A stretch of 64,000 nucleotides of DNA, taken from contig SXSU01000106.1 of assembly GCA_005793345.1 (NCBI GenBank), positions 1 through 64,000 on the forward strand, read 5' to 3'. The translations under genes and the position numbers were made by a program. This document shows positions 42,860 to 50,381 of the stretch, piece after piece (the first letter of the stretch is position 1; each line of letters opens with the position of its first letter). Source of the stretch: Bdellovibrionales bacterium (GTDB lineage: Bacteria; Bdellovibrionota; Bdellovibrionia; Bdellovibrionales; Bdellovibrionaceae). Below the pieces are notes generated by a model. The model was not told where the DNA came from, ran no database searches, and worked only from the letters and a program-made list of their open reading frames with translations.

Positions 42860-42911
42860 CGCGAATCTCCTTTTACTTTTAAGTATTTTTGTTTCTGGAT
42901 TCATCGCAACA

Positions 42912-42939
42912 ACATAATCAGATTAAATGAAGTTGTAAA
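42912..42939 (-). promoter_or_regulatory. Candidate promoter of the c-di-GMP RNA
   Basis: Minus-strand TTTACA (42934-42939) and TTATGT (42912-42917) with 16-base spacing. The match is only moderate in AT-rich sequence; an alternative sigma factor is equally possible, as the Bdellovibrio counterpart is growth-phase controlled. Confidence 0.3.
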
Positions 42940-43111
42940 AAAAATCAAATTTTTGAACTTTTGTGTATCAGTTTGACGTCTGTTAATTTTATCAATAAGT
43001 TGTGGGGTTATTTTTTCAATTTGAAACAATAGTAAATTCAGAAATTTTAAAAAAATTTTAAAAAATAAAAAACCAAAAAAAGTAAAATCTAAGATTGAAT
43101 CAGAAAACGTA

Positions 43112-43507
43112 TCAAATAATCGGGTATCTGCATTCAGTATTTGGAGTTTCTGAACCTATAATTTGAATAAGTTTATTTTGAAAAACATTTTCTAATTTAT
43201 TAAAAATCCAAGCACATAAAATTTCAGTTGTAGGATTTTCTAAGCCAGAAATAGTATTTAATAACTGATGATCAATCTTTGCTTTAATTTCTTTATTCCA
43301 AATTTGATCAATTTCGTGGTAATCCATTGTCCAGCCAAATTTAGGATTTAATTCGGAATGGAGTATTAATGTAAAAACAAAACTATGACCATGGGTTCTT
43401 GAGCAAGGATGTTCATTAGAAAGAAGAGGTAAAAATCTAGCGGCTTCAATACGATATTGTGTTCGAATTTCAAATTTCAAAATATTAGCCCCACATTTAA
43501 TTTGCAT
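43112..43507 (-). CDS. queD: QueD/PTPS-family protein with catalytic Cys
   Basis: 131 residues of the 6-pyruvoyl-tetrahydropterin synthase family. The CxxxHGH motif is complete (HPCSRTHGHSFVF), with the catalytic Cys and two zinc-ligand His; the PTTEILCAW segment and the final IGSETPNTECRYPII with the family Glu are present. QueD makes 6-carboxytetrahydropterin in queuosine (preQ0) synthesis. The start is uncertain: ATG 43507 gives a normal N-terminus (MQIKCGANILKFEIRTQYRI), while ATG 43552 adds 15 hydrophobic residues; neither has a clear ribosome site. It diverges from a second PTPS gene only 100 bases away. Confidence 0.8.
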   Translation of the reverse strand: MQIKCGANILKFEIRTQYRIEAARFLPLLSNEHPCSRTHGHSFVFTLILHSELNPKFGWTMDYHEIDQIWNKEIKAKIDHQLLNTISGLENPTTEILCAWIFNKLENVFQNKLIQIIGSETPNTECRYPII

Positions 43508-43607
43508 TTTTAATGACGAATAAAAATTATAAATTAAAACTAACAGTTTCAAAAAAAATAGTCTATAACAATATCAAATTATCAATTAAACTTAGCGAAA
43601 AAATATT

Positions 43608-44132
43608 ATGAAATTAACAAATCAGAATAAAATTAAAATATTAAAATTATCAAAAGAAAATTTAAAATTTTCAGCAGCTCATTTTTTAATATTTGATCCC
43701 AAACATGCAGAGCGATTACATGGACATAATTACCAAGTTCAAGTTCAATTTATATTTGATGAGAGTGATTTATTGACAAATCAGTATGGATTTTTTGTGG
43801 ACTTTAAAGAATTAAAAAATTTAATTCAGCTTGAATTACAAAAATGGGATGAATATATATTATTGCCGAAAGCATGTAAAGAAATGAAATTTAAGGAAAA
43901 GGCTATTGACGGTGTTAAATCTCTTCAAGTCAATTTTCGAGACCGAGTTTATGTATTTCCTAAAAAAGAAGTTGTATTGCTTCCGATTGTAAATACTTCT
44001 GTTGAATTACTATCAGAATTATTATGTCAAAATTTATGGAATGCAGTTCAGAGTTTTAAAATAAAAGGTTTGAAAGTTTATATAGAAGAAACTCGTGGAC
44101 AAGGAGCTGAAAGTACCAATGGACAATTTTAG
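43608..44132 (+). CDS. Second PTPS-family protein, lacking the catalytic Cys
   Basis: 174 residues of the same family as the adjacent minus-strand gene but divergent and longer. KFSAAHFLIFDPKHAERLHG and HNY carry the three zinc-ligand His, but the position of the catalytic Cys in CxxxHGH is Ala (AERLHGH). The VNTSVELLSELLCQNL segment and the final EETRGQGA Glu are present. The central part has an insert (about 95-120). Some PTPS families use other residues at the Cys position, so a different reaction in pterin or deazapurine metabolism is possible. It overlaps the small gene downstream. Confidence 0.75.
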   Translation: MKLTNQNKIKILKLSKENLKFSAAHFLIFDPKHAERLHGHNYQVQVQFIFDESDLLTNQYGFFVDFKELKNLIQLELQKWDEYILLPKACKEMKFKEKAIDGVKSLQVNFRDRVYVFPKKEVVLLPIVNTSVELLSELLCQNLWNAVQSFKIKGLKVYIEETRGQGAESTNGQF

Positions 44133-44292
44133 TATTATATTTTTTATAATTATTTTGGTTTCAGTTTTTAGTTTAAGTATTTATTTTGTAGTTTTATTTT
44201 TATATCCTGAATGGATTGGTATATCTGGAAAAAGTGCTAAAAAAATTGATGAAGAATTAAAAGAAGAAAGTAAACTAAAAACTCAAGATTAA
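44119..44292 (+). CDS. Small single-pass membrane protein
   Basis: 57 residues: one transmembrane helix at about 5-30 (IIFFIIILVSVFSLSIYFVV) and a charged C-terminal tail (KKIDEELKEESKLKTQD). ATG 44119 overlaps the end of the second PTPS gene by 14 bases; an in-frame GTG 24 bases upstream is the alternative, and AAGGAG lies 13 bases before the ATG. No family is recognised. Overlap suggests co-expression with the PTPS gene. Confidence 0.5.
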   Translation: MDNFSIIFFIIILVSVFSLSIYFVVLFLYPEWIGISGKSAKKIDEELKEESKLKTQD

Positions 44293-44327
44293 GTATGATT
44301 CATTGCTAGTTGGAAATGGCATAATCT

Positions 44328-44501
44328 ATTTAGTGGCTGGCGGGAAATGGCGATTTTGATTTTAAAGTATAAATTTTTCTTATCTCAGCGTTGCACTTTC
44401 TTGCGTTAGCGCCTCTGGCTAGCGCTGCGAAATTGCGCCTTGATATAAGTAAAATTTATACTTTAAAATACAAAAGCCCATTTCCCGCCAGCCACTATTT
44501 A
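44328..44501. mobile_element. Family B MITE-like element, copy B2, with flanking direct repeats
   Basis: The 165-bp element 44332-44496 is in opposite orientation to B1 and identical to its reverse complement except at one base. It is flanked by ATTTA (44328-44332 and 44497-44501), different from the ACTTA at B1. The right direct repeat contains the stop codon of nupC (TAA at 44499-44501), so the insertion landed at the 3' end of a gene here too. Confidence 0.85.
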
Positions 44502-45755
44502 ATAAAAAGCCCCAACTATGGTTGCAGTCATTAGTGTGCAAATTGTTCCTCCAATAAGGGCTTTTATTCCAAGTTGCGATAAATTTTTTCTTTGGTTTGG
44601 TGCCATTTGTGAAATTCCACCCACCTGAATTCCAATTGAAGCAAAGTTTGCAAATCCACATAGAGCATACGTTGCAATAATAAGTGATCGTTGACTTTCA
44701 AAGGCTGATGCTGCTTTAAATTTTGCTAACGTTCCATAGGCAAAAAATTCGTTTAGAATGGTTTTTTCTCCAAGAAGTTGGGCTACTTTTGAAATATCAT
44801 TGCCACTAATACCAATAACCCAAGCTACCGGTGAAAAAATATTACTTAGTATGGCCTGTAATGACCAAGATGTCTCTGGTCCCATAATAAGATGGCCTAA
44901 ACTAAAAAATATACTATTCGTCATTGCCATCACTGCAGTAAATACTAATAACATTGCTCCCACATTTAGAGCGAGCGATACTCCGTCTGTTGTTCCAACG
45001 CAAATGGCATCAATTGCATTGTATCCACTTTTAATTTCGACCATCTGTAATTTTGAATTTACATTTTCGGGATTAACTTCAGGTTCCAGAAGTTTCGAAA
45101 CTAAAATAGTTGCGGGTGCAGACATAATTGAGGCGCATAATAAGTGAGTTGCAAATAATTGTCTTTGAATTGGATCTTCTCCGCCTAAAAATCCAACATA
45201 AGCAGCAAGAACTCCACCAGCAATATTGGCCATCCCACCAATCATGATGCAGAGTAATTCGGATTTGGTCATTGTTGGTAAATAGGGTTTGATTAGCAAA
45301 GGTGCTTCAGTTTGTCCTAAAAATATATTGCCAGCAGTAGAAAGGCTTTCAGCACCGCTAAGTTTTATTCCCTTAGACATGACCCAAGCAAAACTATAAA
45401 CTATTTTTTGGAGAATACCCAAGTAATAAAATAATGTTGTTAAGGCTGAGAAAAAAACAATTGTTGGTAAAACTTGAAAAGCAAAAATAAAACCCATGCT
45501 ATTTACGTCTACAATTTTGCCAAATAAAAAGACGGAACCTTCTTTTGTGTAATCAAGAACTTTAACAAAAAAACTTGATAAAAAATCAAAAACATCTACG
45601 ACACCTGGAACTTTCAGAACTAAAATTGCAAAAATAATTTGTAATAATAAAGCGTAACTTATGTCTTTCCATCTGATTTTACTTTTGTGAGAACTTAATA
45701 AATAACAAAAACCAATTAAAATAGAAAGTCCAAGTATAGAGCGAGCTATATTCAT
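44499..45755 (-). CDS. nupC: Concentrative nucleoside transporter NupC/CNT
   Basis: 418 residues, close to the 400-residue norm of bacterial CNT transporters. Eight or more transmembrane segments, with the family motifs GNIFLGQTEAPLLIKPYLPT (the QTE substrate/Na site) and MIGGMANIAGGVLAAYVGFL, and near the end YALCGFANFASIGIQVGGIS. It imports nucleosides with Na+ or H+, useful to a cell that feeds on nucleic acid from prey. ATG 45755 is chosen because AGGAGAAATCGATCA precedes it; a frame extension of 12 codons lacks a ribosome site. The stop is at the edge of mobile element B2. Confidence 0.9.
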   Translation of the reverse strand: MNIARSILGLSILIGFCYLLSSHKSKIRWKDISYALLLQIIFAILVLKVPGVVDVFDFLSSFFVKVLDYTKEGSVFLFGKIVDVNSMGFIFAFQVLPTIVFFSALTTLFYYLGILQKIVYSFAWVMSKGIKLSGAESLSTAGNIFLGQTEAPLLIKPYLPTMTKSELLCIMIGGMANIAGGVLAAYVGFLGGEDPIQRQLFATHLLCASIMSAPATILVSKLLEPEVNPENVNSKLQMVEIKSGYNAIDAICVGTTDGVSLALNVGAMLLVFTAVMAMTNSIFFSLGHLIMGPETSWSLQAILSNIFSPVAWVIGISGNDISKVAQLLGEKTILNEFFAYGTLAKFKAASAFESQRSLIIATYALCGFANFASIGIQVGGISQMAPNQRKNLSQLGIKALIGGTICTLMTATIVGAFY

Positions 45756-45793
45756 TGATCGATTTCTCCTATGAATACTGATGAAAGACAAAA

Positions 45794-45832
45794 AATAACT
45801 GCGCGATTAAACTTAATCATGAGCAGTTATTT
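45794..45832. repeat. Family A repeat, copy A6 (internally deleted hairpin 1)
   Basis: AATAACTGC and GCAGTTATT ends of hairpin 1 with the centre missing (GCGATTAAACTTAATCATGA between). It lies in the leader of nupC. Confidence 0.65.
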
Positions 45833-45888
45833 ATATAGTGTGATTAATTTGGATAATTAGCAAATAAGAAAATAAATTTTATTTTTAT

Positions 45889-47010
45889 TTAAATTTTGAT
45901 TTGTCTTTTTAGTATCTCAATAAAACTTAAAAGATCAGATTCTTGGGTGTCCCAATTCATCATTAAACGACAAGTAAAATCTTTTTCATTCCAAACATAA
46001 AAAAAGAATTCTTGTCGAATATTTTTTACTAAGTCTTTTGGTATTTTTAAAAAAACAGCATTTGATTGCACGCTATACTGAATTTGATAATAGTCGGTAA
46101 GATTATTTATCATAAGAAGTTCTTCTAGTTTTTTTGCTAGTAAACAAGAGTGTTGTGCAATTGATAAGTATAAATCATTATGAAAGTAGGCAAGAAACTG
46201 TGCTGCAATAAATCTAGATTTTGATGGTAATTGCAAACCTTGTTTGCGTATGTATTGAAAATTTTTAAAAAGTGTTGGGTTTAAAAAAATGACAGACTCT
46301 CCAAGTAAAAAACCATTTTTACTTCCTCCAAATGAAAGTAAATCGACATCTAGATCAGTGGTAAAAGATTTTAAACTAGTATTTAAAGTGAATGCTGCAT
46401 TGGCGATTCGAGCGCCATCCATATGAACCAGAATATTTTTACTTTTGGCCCAGTCTATTATGGTTTTGAGTTCATCAATTGAATATACTGTTCCAACTTC
46501 AGTTGGTTGGGTAATTGAAATCATTTGGATTTGAGAGTAATGTTGATCACCACGTCGAAGCCAACTTTCTTCGAGATAATTTGGATCTATTTTACCATCA
46601 ATTGTTTTTACGGTGAGTAGTTTGCAACCGGCAATAAACTCAGGAGCTCCACATTCATCCCAATAAAGGTGACTAATGTCGCTACACAAAACCGCATGGT
46701 AACTTTGAACAGAAGTTTTTAAAGAAAGTACATTTGCAGCGGTGCCATTAAAGACAAATGAACTTTCGGTGTGATTGCCAAATAAATTTTTAAAAATAAG
46801 TTTAGCATGCTCAGTCCAGGGGTCATTTCCATAACTAGGAAAATGACCCTGATTGACAAGATTAATTGCGGATAAAATATCAGGATGGATTGGAGCATGA
46901 TTGTCACTTCCAAAACCTCGTTTAAAATCAATTTTTGAATTTAAATTTACAAAATATTTTTTTAATTCTGTATTTTTTAAATTGGAATTGAAATTAGAAT
47001 TAATAGTCAT
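45889..47010 (-). CDS. Low-specificity threonine aldolase family (PLP enzyme)
   Basis: 373 residues of the beta-eliminating lyase/threonine aldolase fold-type I family. The start GFGSDNHAPIHPDILSAINL, the VFNGTAANVLSLKTSV segment, VHMDGARIANAAFTLN and the SFGGSKNGFLLGE loop with the PLP-binding Lys are all present. It splits L-threonine or L-allo-threonine into glycine and acetaldehyde; related enzymes act on other beta-hydroxy amino acids or phenylserine. It is transcribed alone; about 50 bases separate it from repeat A6 downstream, and gltX diverges upstream across repeat A7. Confidence 0.85.
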   Translation of the reverse strand: MTINSNFNSNLKNTELKKYFVNLNSKIDFKRGFGSDNHAPIHPDILSAINLVNQGHFPSYGNDPWTEHAKLIFKNLFGNHTESSFVFNGTAANVLSLKTSVQSYHAVLCSDISHLYWDECGAPEFIAGCKLLTVKTIDGKIDPNYLEESWLRRGDQHYSQIQMISITQPTEVGTVYSIDELKTIIDWAKSKNILVHMDGARIANAAFTLNTSLKSFTTDLDVDLLSFGGSKNGFLLGESVIFLNPTLFKNFQYIRKQGLQLPSKSRFIAAQFLAYFHNDLYLSIAQHSCLLAKKLEELLMINNLTDYYQIQYSVQSNAVFLKIPKDLVKNIRQEFFFYVWNEKDFTCRLMMNWDTQESDLLSFIEILKRQIKI

Positions 47011-47131
47011 AATTGTTTCTAAAAAGAATAATTGTTTCTGTCAATCCAATCGATTTGATCAAAGTAAGGTGTGTCAGTCTCTGCGAAATATCTATTGCTT
47101 CGTGAAGTCCTTTTGATTAGAATGATCAGGT

Positions 47132-47237
47132 AATAATAACTGCTTATGATTAAGTCTGATCAGTTTCGCCGATTATATCAGACATAATCATGCGACGTTA
47201 TTTCCTGTTTGTTGGGGGCGATTTTTCAATCACCCTT
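47132..47237 (+). repeat. Family A repeat, copy A7
   Basis: Hairpin 1 with a slightly changed loop (AATAACTGCTTATGATTAAG ... ATAATCATGCGACGTTATT), the TCCTGTTTGTTGG linker and hairpin 2 ending ATCACCC. It lies upstream of gltX; an in-frame start that begins inside the repeat is therefore not the true one. Confidence 0.8.
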
Positions 47238-47292
47238 TATTTTCTACAGTATTAGAAAAGTAAAAATTTTTTTATTAAAAGGATTCACTGCC

Positions 47293-48798
47293 GTGTTTAA
47301 AAAGTTTACTGATTATTCTGAAGTTCGTGTTCGTTTTGCTCCTAGTCCAACTGGTTATTTGCATGTGGGAGGAGCGAGATCCGCTCTTTTTAATTTTTTG
47401 TTTGCCAAAAATAAAAAAGGAAAATTTATTTTACGAATTGAAGATACGGATCAGGCTCGCTCTACTGATGAATCTTTGCGTATTATTGTAAATGATTTAA
47501 ACTGGTTGGGAATCACTTGGGATGAAGGGCCCGACATTAACACTCTTGAAGATCGTGGGCCCTACGGATCTTATTATCAAAGTAAACGTTTACCCATTTA
47601 TGCTGAGCAGGCTCATAAACTTTTAAATGAAGGCAAAGCCTATTATTGTTTTTTAACTGATGAAGAAATTGATAAACAAAGAGAGTTAGCGCAAAAAGAA
47701 GGGCGACCCCCTCAAGTTAATAGTCCTTATCAAGATTGGACTTTAGAGCAAGCGCAAGCCCATATGAAAACCACAGGAGTTAAGGGTGTTGTGCGTTTTA
47801 AAACTAAACATCTTAAAAAAGATTATATTTTTACAGATCTAATTCGTGGTGAGGTAAAGTTTCCATCAGATATGGTCGGCGATTTTGTTTTATTACGTTC
47901 AGATGGAATGCCTGTTTATAATTTTTGTTGTGTAATCGATGATGCGATGATGAAAATTACCCATGTTTTAAGGGCAGAAGAGCATTTACCAAATACGTTA
48001 CGACAACTCATGATTTATGAAGCCCTAAATTGGGCGGTTCCAGAGTTTGGTCATATGAGTTTGATTCTCAATGAAGAACGTCAAAAATTAAGTAAACGAC
48101 ACGGTTCTGTTTCATGTGCAGAGTTTCGCGAGGCAGGGTATCTTCCTCAGGCCATGAATAATTTTTTAGCTTTACTTGGTTGGAGTTCCCCTGAAGGTAA
48201 AGAAGTTTTAACAATGAATGAAATGATTTCTCAATTCAGTGTAGAGCGATTACATGTTGCGGGAGCAGTCTTTGATGTTAAAAAATTAAAATGGATGAAT
48301 TCTGTTTATTTACGTGCGCTTCCAGACAATGAGTTATGGCAGGCGATCTTACCTTTTTTAAAACAGGAGGGTATAGTTTTACCGGAGGATCAGTCGCAAA
48401 ATCAAGAGTGGCAGGCTAAATCTCTGCATGTGTTTAAATCATCTATGGAAGTATTAAAAGATGCTGTGGCTCTCTATAAACCACTTTCTGATTCTTTATT
48501 TTCAATTGATATGGATGAAGCCAAAGAAGTTTTTACCTGGGAAACAACAAAAACTGTTTTGCAAAACTGGTTAACAGGACTTGAAAAGTTTTCTGGTGAT
48601 TATTTGCTAGAAGCTGATTTCTTAGCGCTCCAAGATCAAATTAAAAATAGTTGTAATGTTAAAGGAAAACAACTTTTCATGCCAATACGTGTAGCGGTCA
48701 TTGGTAAACCACACGGCGCTGAATTAAAAATACTTGTACCACTATTAAAAAAGTCATCACTTATAAATAGAGTTCAAAAGGTATTGCTATCATGTTAG
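47293..48798 (+). CDS. gltX: Glutamyl-tRNA synthetase
   Basis: 501 residues. Class I synthetase: VRVRFAPSPTGYLHVGGARS (HIGH equivalent LHVGG), FLLRIEDTD-type segment seen as FILRIEDTDQARSTDESLRI, and KLSKRHGSVS (KMSKS equivalent). The C-terminal anticodon-binding domain follows. It charges tRNA-Glu; a possible dual role on tRNA-Gln cannot be judged. The start is GTG 47293 with AAAGGATTCACTGCC upstream; the frame is open 84 bases further, but that stretch is repeat A7. cysS overlaps its end by seven bases. Confidence 0.9.
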   Translation: MFKKFTDYSEVRVRFAPSPTGYLHVGGARSALFNFLFAKNKKGKFILRIEDTDQARSTDESLRIIVNDLNWLGITWDEGPDINTLEDRGPYGSYYQSKRLPIYAEQAHKLLNEGKAYYCFLTDEEIDKQRELAQKEGRPPQVNSPYQDWTLEQAQAHMKTTGVKGVVRFKTKHLKKDYIFTDLIRGEVKFPSDMVGDFVLLRSDGMPVYNFCCVIDDAMMKITHVLRAEEHLPNTLRQLMIYEALNWAVPEFGHMSLILNEERQKLSKRHGSVSCAEFREAGYLPQAMNNFLALLGWSSPEGKEVLTMNEMISQFSVERLHVAGAVFDVKKLKWMNSVYLRALPDNELWQAILPFLKQEGIVLPEDQSQNQEWQAKSLHVFKSSMEVLKDAVALYKPLSDSLFSIDMDEAKEVFTWETTKTVLQNWLTGLEKFSGDYLLEADFLALQDQIKNSCNVKGKQLFMPIRVAVIGKPHGAELKILVPLLKKSSLINRVQKVLLSC

Positions 48799-50267
48799 TT
48801 GTTTATAATTCTCTCTCGCGAACAAAAGAAAAGTTTCAACCTCTAAATCCGCCATTAGTTAAAATGTATTGTTGTGGCCCAACTGTTTATGATTTTTTAC
48901 ATGTCGGTAATTTTCGCGGTGCTGTTTTTTATAATTTTGTGAGAAGTTGGCTTGAGCAATCTGGTTATCAGGTGACGTTTGTTTATAATTACACAGATGT
49001 TGATGATAAAATAATTAATCGTGCCAATAAAGAGGGTGTTGAAAGTAATGTAATTTCAGAAAAATATATTGCAGAATTTGAAAAAGATTTTGATTTATTA
49101 AAATTAAAAAAACACTCTTTCAATCCAAGAGTATCAGAATTTATTCCACAAATTATTGAAATTGTTGAAACACTGATTAATAAAAATAAAGCCTATGTTG
49201 TTAATGGTGAGGTATTATATAGTATATCTTCATTTTCTGAATATGGAAAATTAAGTGGGCGTAATCCAGAAGAATTACAAGCTGGAAGTCGTGTTGAAGT
49301 TGATCAAAAAAAGCATAACCCCTTAGATTTTGCCCTTTGGAAACCTGCTAAACCAGGGGAGCCGAGTTGGGATTCGCCATGGGGTAAGGGGCGCCCAGGT
49401 TGGCACATCGAGTGTTCAGCAATGGTAAAAGCTATTCTTGGAGAGCAAATTGATATTCATGGTGGCGGTTCTGATTTAATATTTCCCCATCATGAAAATG
49501 AAATCGCTCAAAGCGAAGGATGTACTGAGCATCAGTTAGCCAAGTATTGGATTCATAATAATATGTTTACTTTTAGTGGACAAAAAATGTCGAAGTCCCT
49601 TGGCAATATTTTAAAAGCTCGAGATTTTTTAACTGAATATCATCCAGAAATTTTTAAATATATGATCATGAGTGTGCATTATAGAAGTCTTTCAGAGTTT
49701 TCTGAGTTAACTGCAGAATATGCAATTAAGGCTCTTGGTCGCATATATTCAAGTTTATCTCTTGCAGAATTTTATTTAAAAGACACTAAAGAATTAATCC
49801 CAAATAGTAATTCAAATCTTAATATTAAAAATCAGTATCAAGAATATTTGGAACAAGTCTGGCTAAAAGTTCACGAGGCATTTGATGATGATTTTTCTAC
49901 ACCAGAAGCATTTAGTCATCTTTTTGAAGTCGTTCGTGATTTTAATGGGCGAGTTAAGAGGGGCATGAAAGTGACACCTCAACTTATTGAGGTTTGTTTA
50001 AATTTTAAAAATTGGATTTTAAAATTTGGATCATTAATGTCTTTGTTTCAAGAGCCTGCTCAAGATTTTTTAACAGATTTAGATAATCGTCTTTTAGAAA
50101 AAAAGAATTTAAAACGTGTCGATGTTGATCAATTAATTAGTGAGCGTCAACAGGCTCGCACAAATAAGGATTTTAAACGTTCAGATGAATTGCGTGATCA
50201 ATTGATACAATTGGGAATTTCTGTTTCTGATACACCTACAGGTCCAGTCTGGGAAGTGGCCAAGTAG
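48792..50267 (+). CDS. cysS: Cysteinyl-tRNA synthetase
   Basis: 491 residues. Class I synthetase with zinc-binding Cys and the HIGH equivalent in YCCGPTVYDFLHVGNFRGAV, GRPGWHIECSAM, GGSDLIFPHHENEIAQSEG and KMSKSLGNI. The C-terminal anticodon-binding helical domain ends VSDTPTGPVWEVAK. The ATG overlaps the gltX end by seven bases, so the two aminoacyl-tRNA synthetases are co-expressed. AAAGGTATTGCTATC serves as a weak ribosome site. Confidence 0.95.
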   Translation: MLVVYNSLSRTKEKFQPLNPPLVKMYCCGPTVYDFLHVGNFRGAVFYNFVRSWLEQSGYQVTFVYNYTDVDDKIINRANKEGVESNVISEKYIAEFEKDFDLLKLKKHSFNPRVSEFIPQIIEIVETLINKNKAYVVNGEVLYSISSFSEYGKLSGRNPEELQAGSRVEVDQKKHNPLDFALWKPAKPGEPSWDSPWGKGRPGWHIECSAMVKAILGEQIDIHGGGSDLIFPHHENEIAQSEGCTEHQLAKYWIHNNMFTFSGQKMSKSLGNILKARDFLTEYHPEIFKYMIMSVHYRSLSEFSELTAEYAIKALGRIYSSLSLAEFYLKDTKELIPNSNSNLNIKNQYQEYLEQVWLKVHEAFDDDFSTPEAFSHLFEVVRDFNGRVKRGMKVTPQLIEVCLNFKNWILKFGSLMSLFQEPAQDFLTDLDNRLLEKKNLKRVDVDQLISERQQARTNKDFKRSDELRDQLIQLGISVSDTPTGPVWEVAK

Positions 50268-50317
50268 TGGCTGCCACCAAGTAATTTGTTGTCATTTGAG
50301 ACTATTGCATTTAATCT

Positions 50318-50366
50318 AGTAGCTAACAGGAAGTAGCTAACAGGAAGTAGCTAACAGGAAGTAGCT
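50318..50366 (+). repeat. Tandem 14-bp repeat, 3.5 units
   Basis: AGTAGCTAACAGGA is repeated exactly three times at 50318-50359 and followed by AGTAGCT. It lies between cysS and the start of the AAA ATPase gene, 16 bases before its ATG. No coding sense; it may affect expression of the ATPase or mark a junction of the accessory region. Confidence 0.85.
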
Positions 50367-50381
50367 CTGAATGGGTGGATT

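Larger units (their letters stand above)
42541..42905 (-). ncRNA. Orphan c-di-GMP-I (GEMM) riboswitch RNA, merRNA-like
   Basis: A structured minus-strand RNA without a downstream gene. The aptamer occupies about 42614-42712: AAGGGCAAACTATTG, GAAA tetraloop, CAATAGGACGCAAAACTATA, GGGGCTAAAGTT, and AATGCCAGCCAGTATGCC. These match the GEMM-I consensus: GGGCAAAC, a P2 stem closed by a GNRA loop, GACGCAAA, and the AUGCCAGCC segment of P3. Upstream lie a GC-rich hairpin (GAGCACCCGAGTAGCGGGGC and TC) and a further stem. Downstream only a few codons and the terminator follow. In Bdellovibrio bacteriovorus a similar orphan, merRNA, is massively expressed in attack phase (from memory). A candidate promoter lies at 42912-42939, so the RNA would be about 370 nt. 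Confidence 0.85.

Noticed and set aside
44419-44661. Minus-strand frame through mobile element B2
   Set aside because: It reads through the palindromic element and the end of nupC in another frame.
47209-47292. Upstream extension of the gltX frame
   Set aside because: It begins inside repeat A7; GTG 47293 has a ribosome site and the normal synthetase N-terminus.
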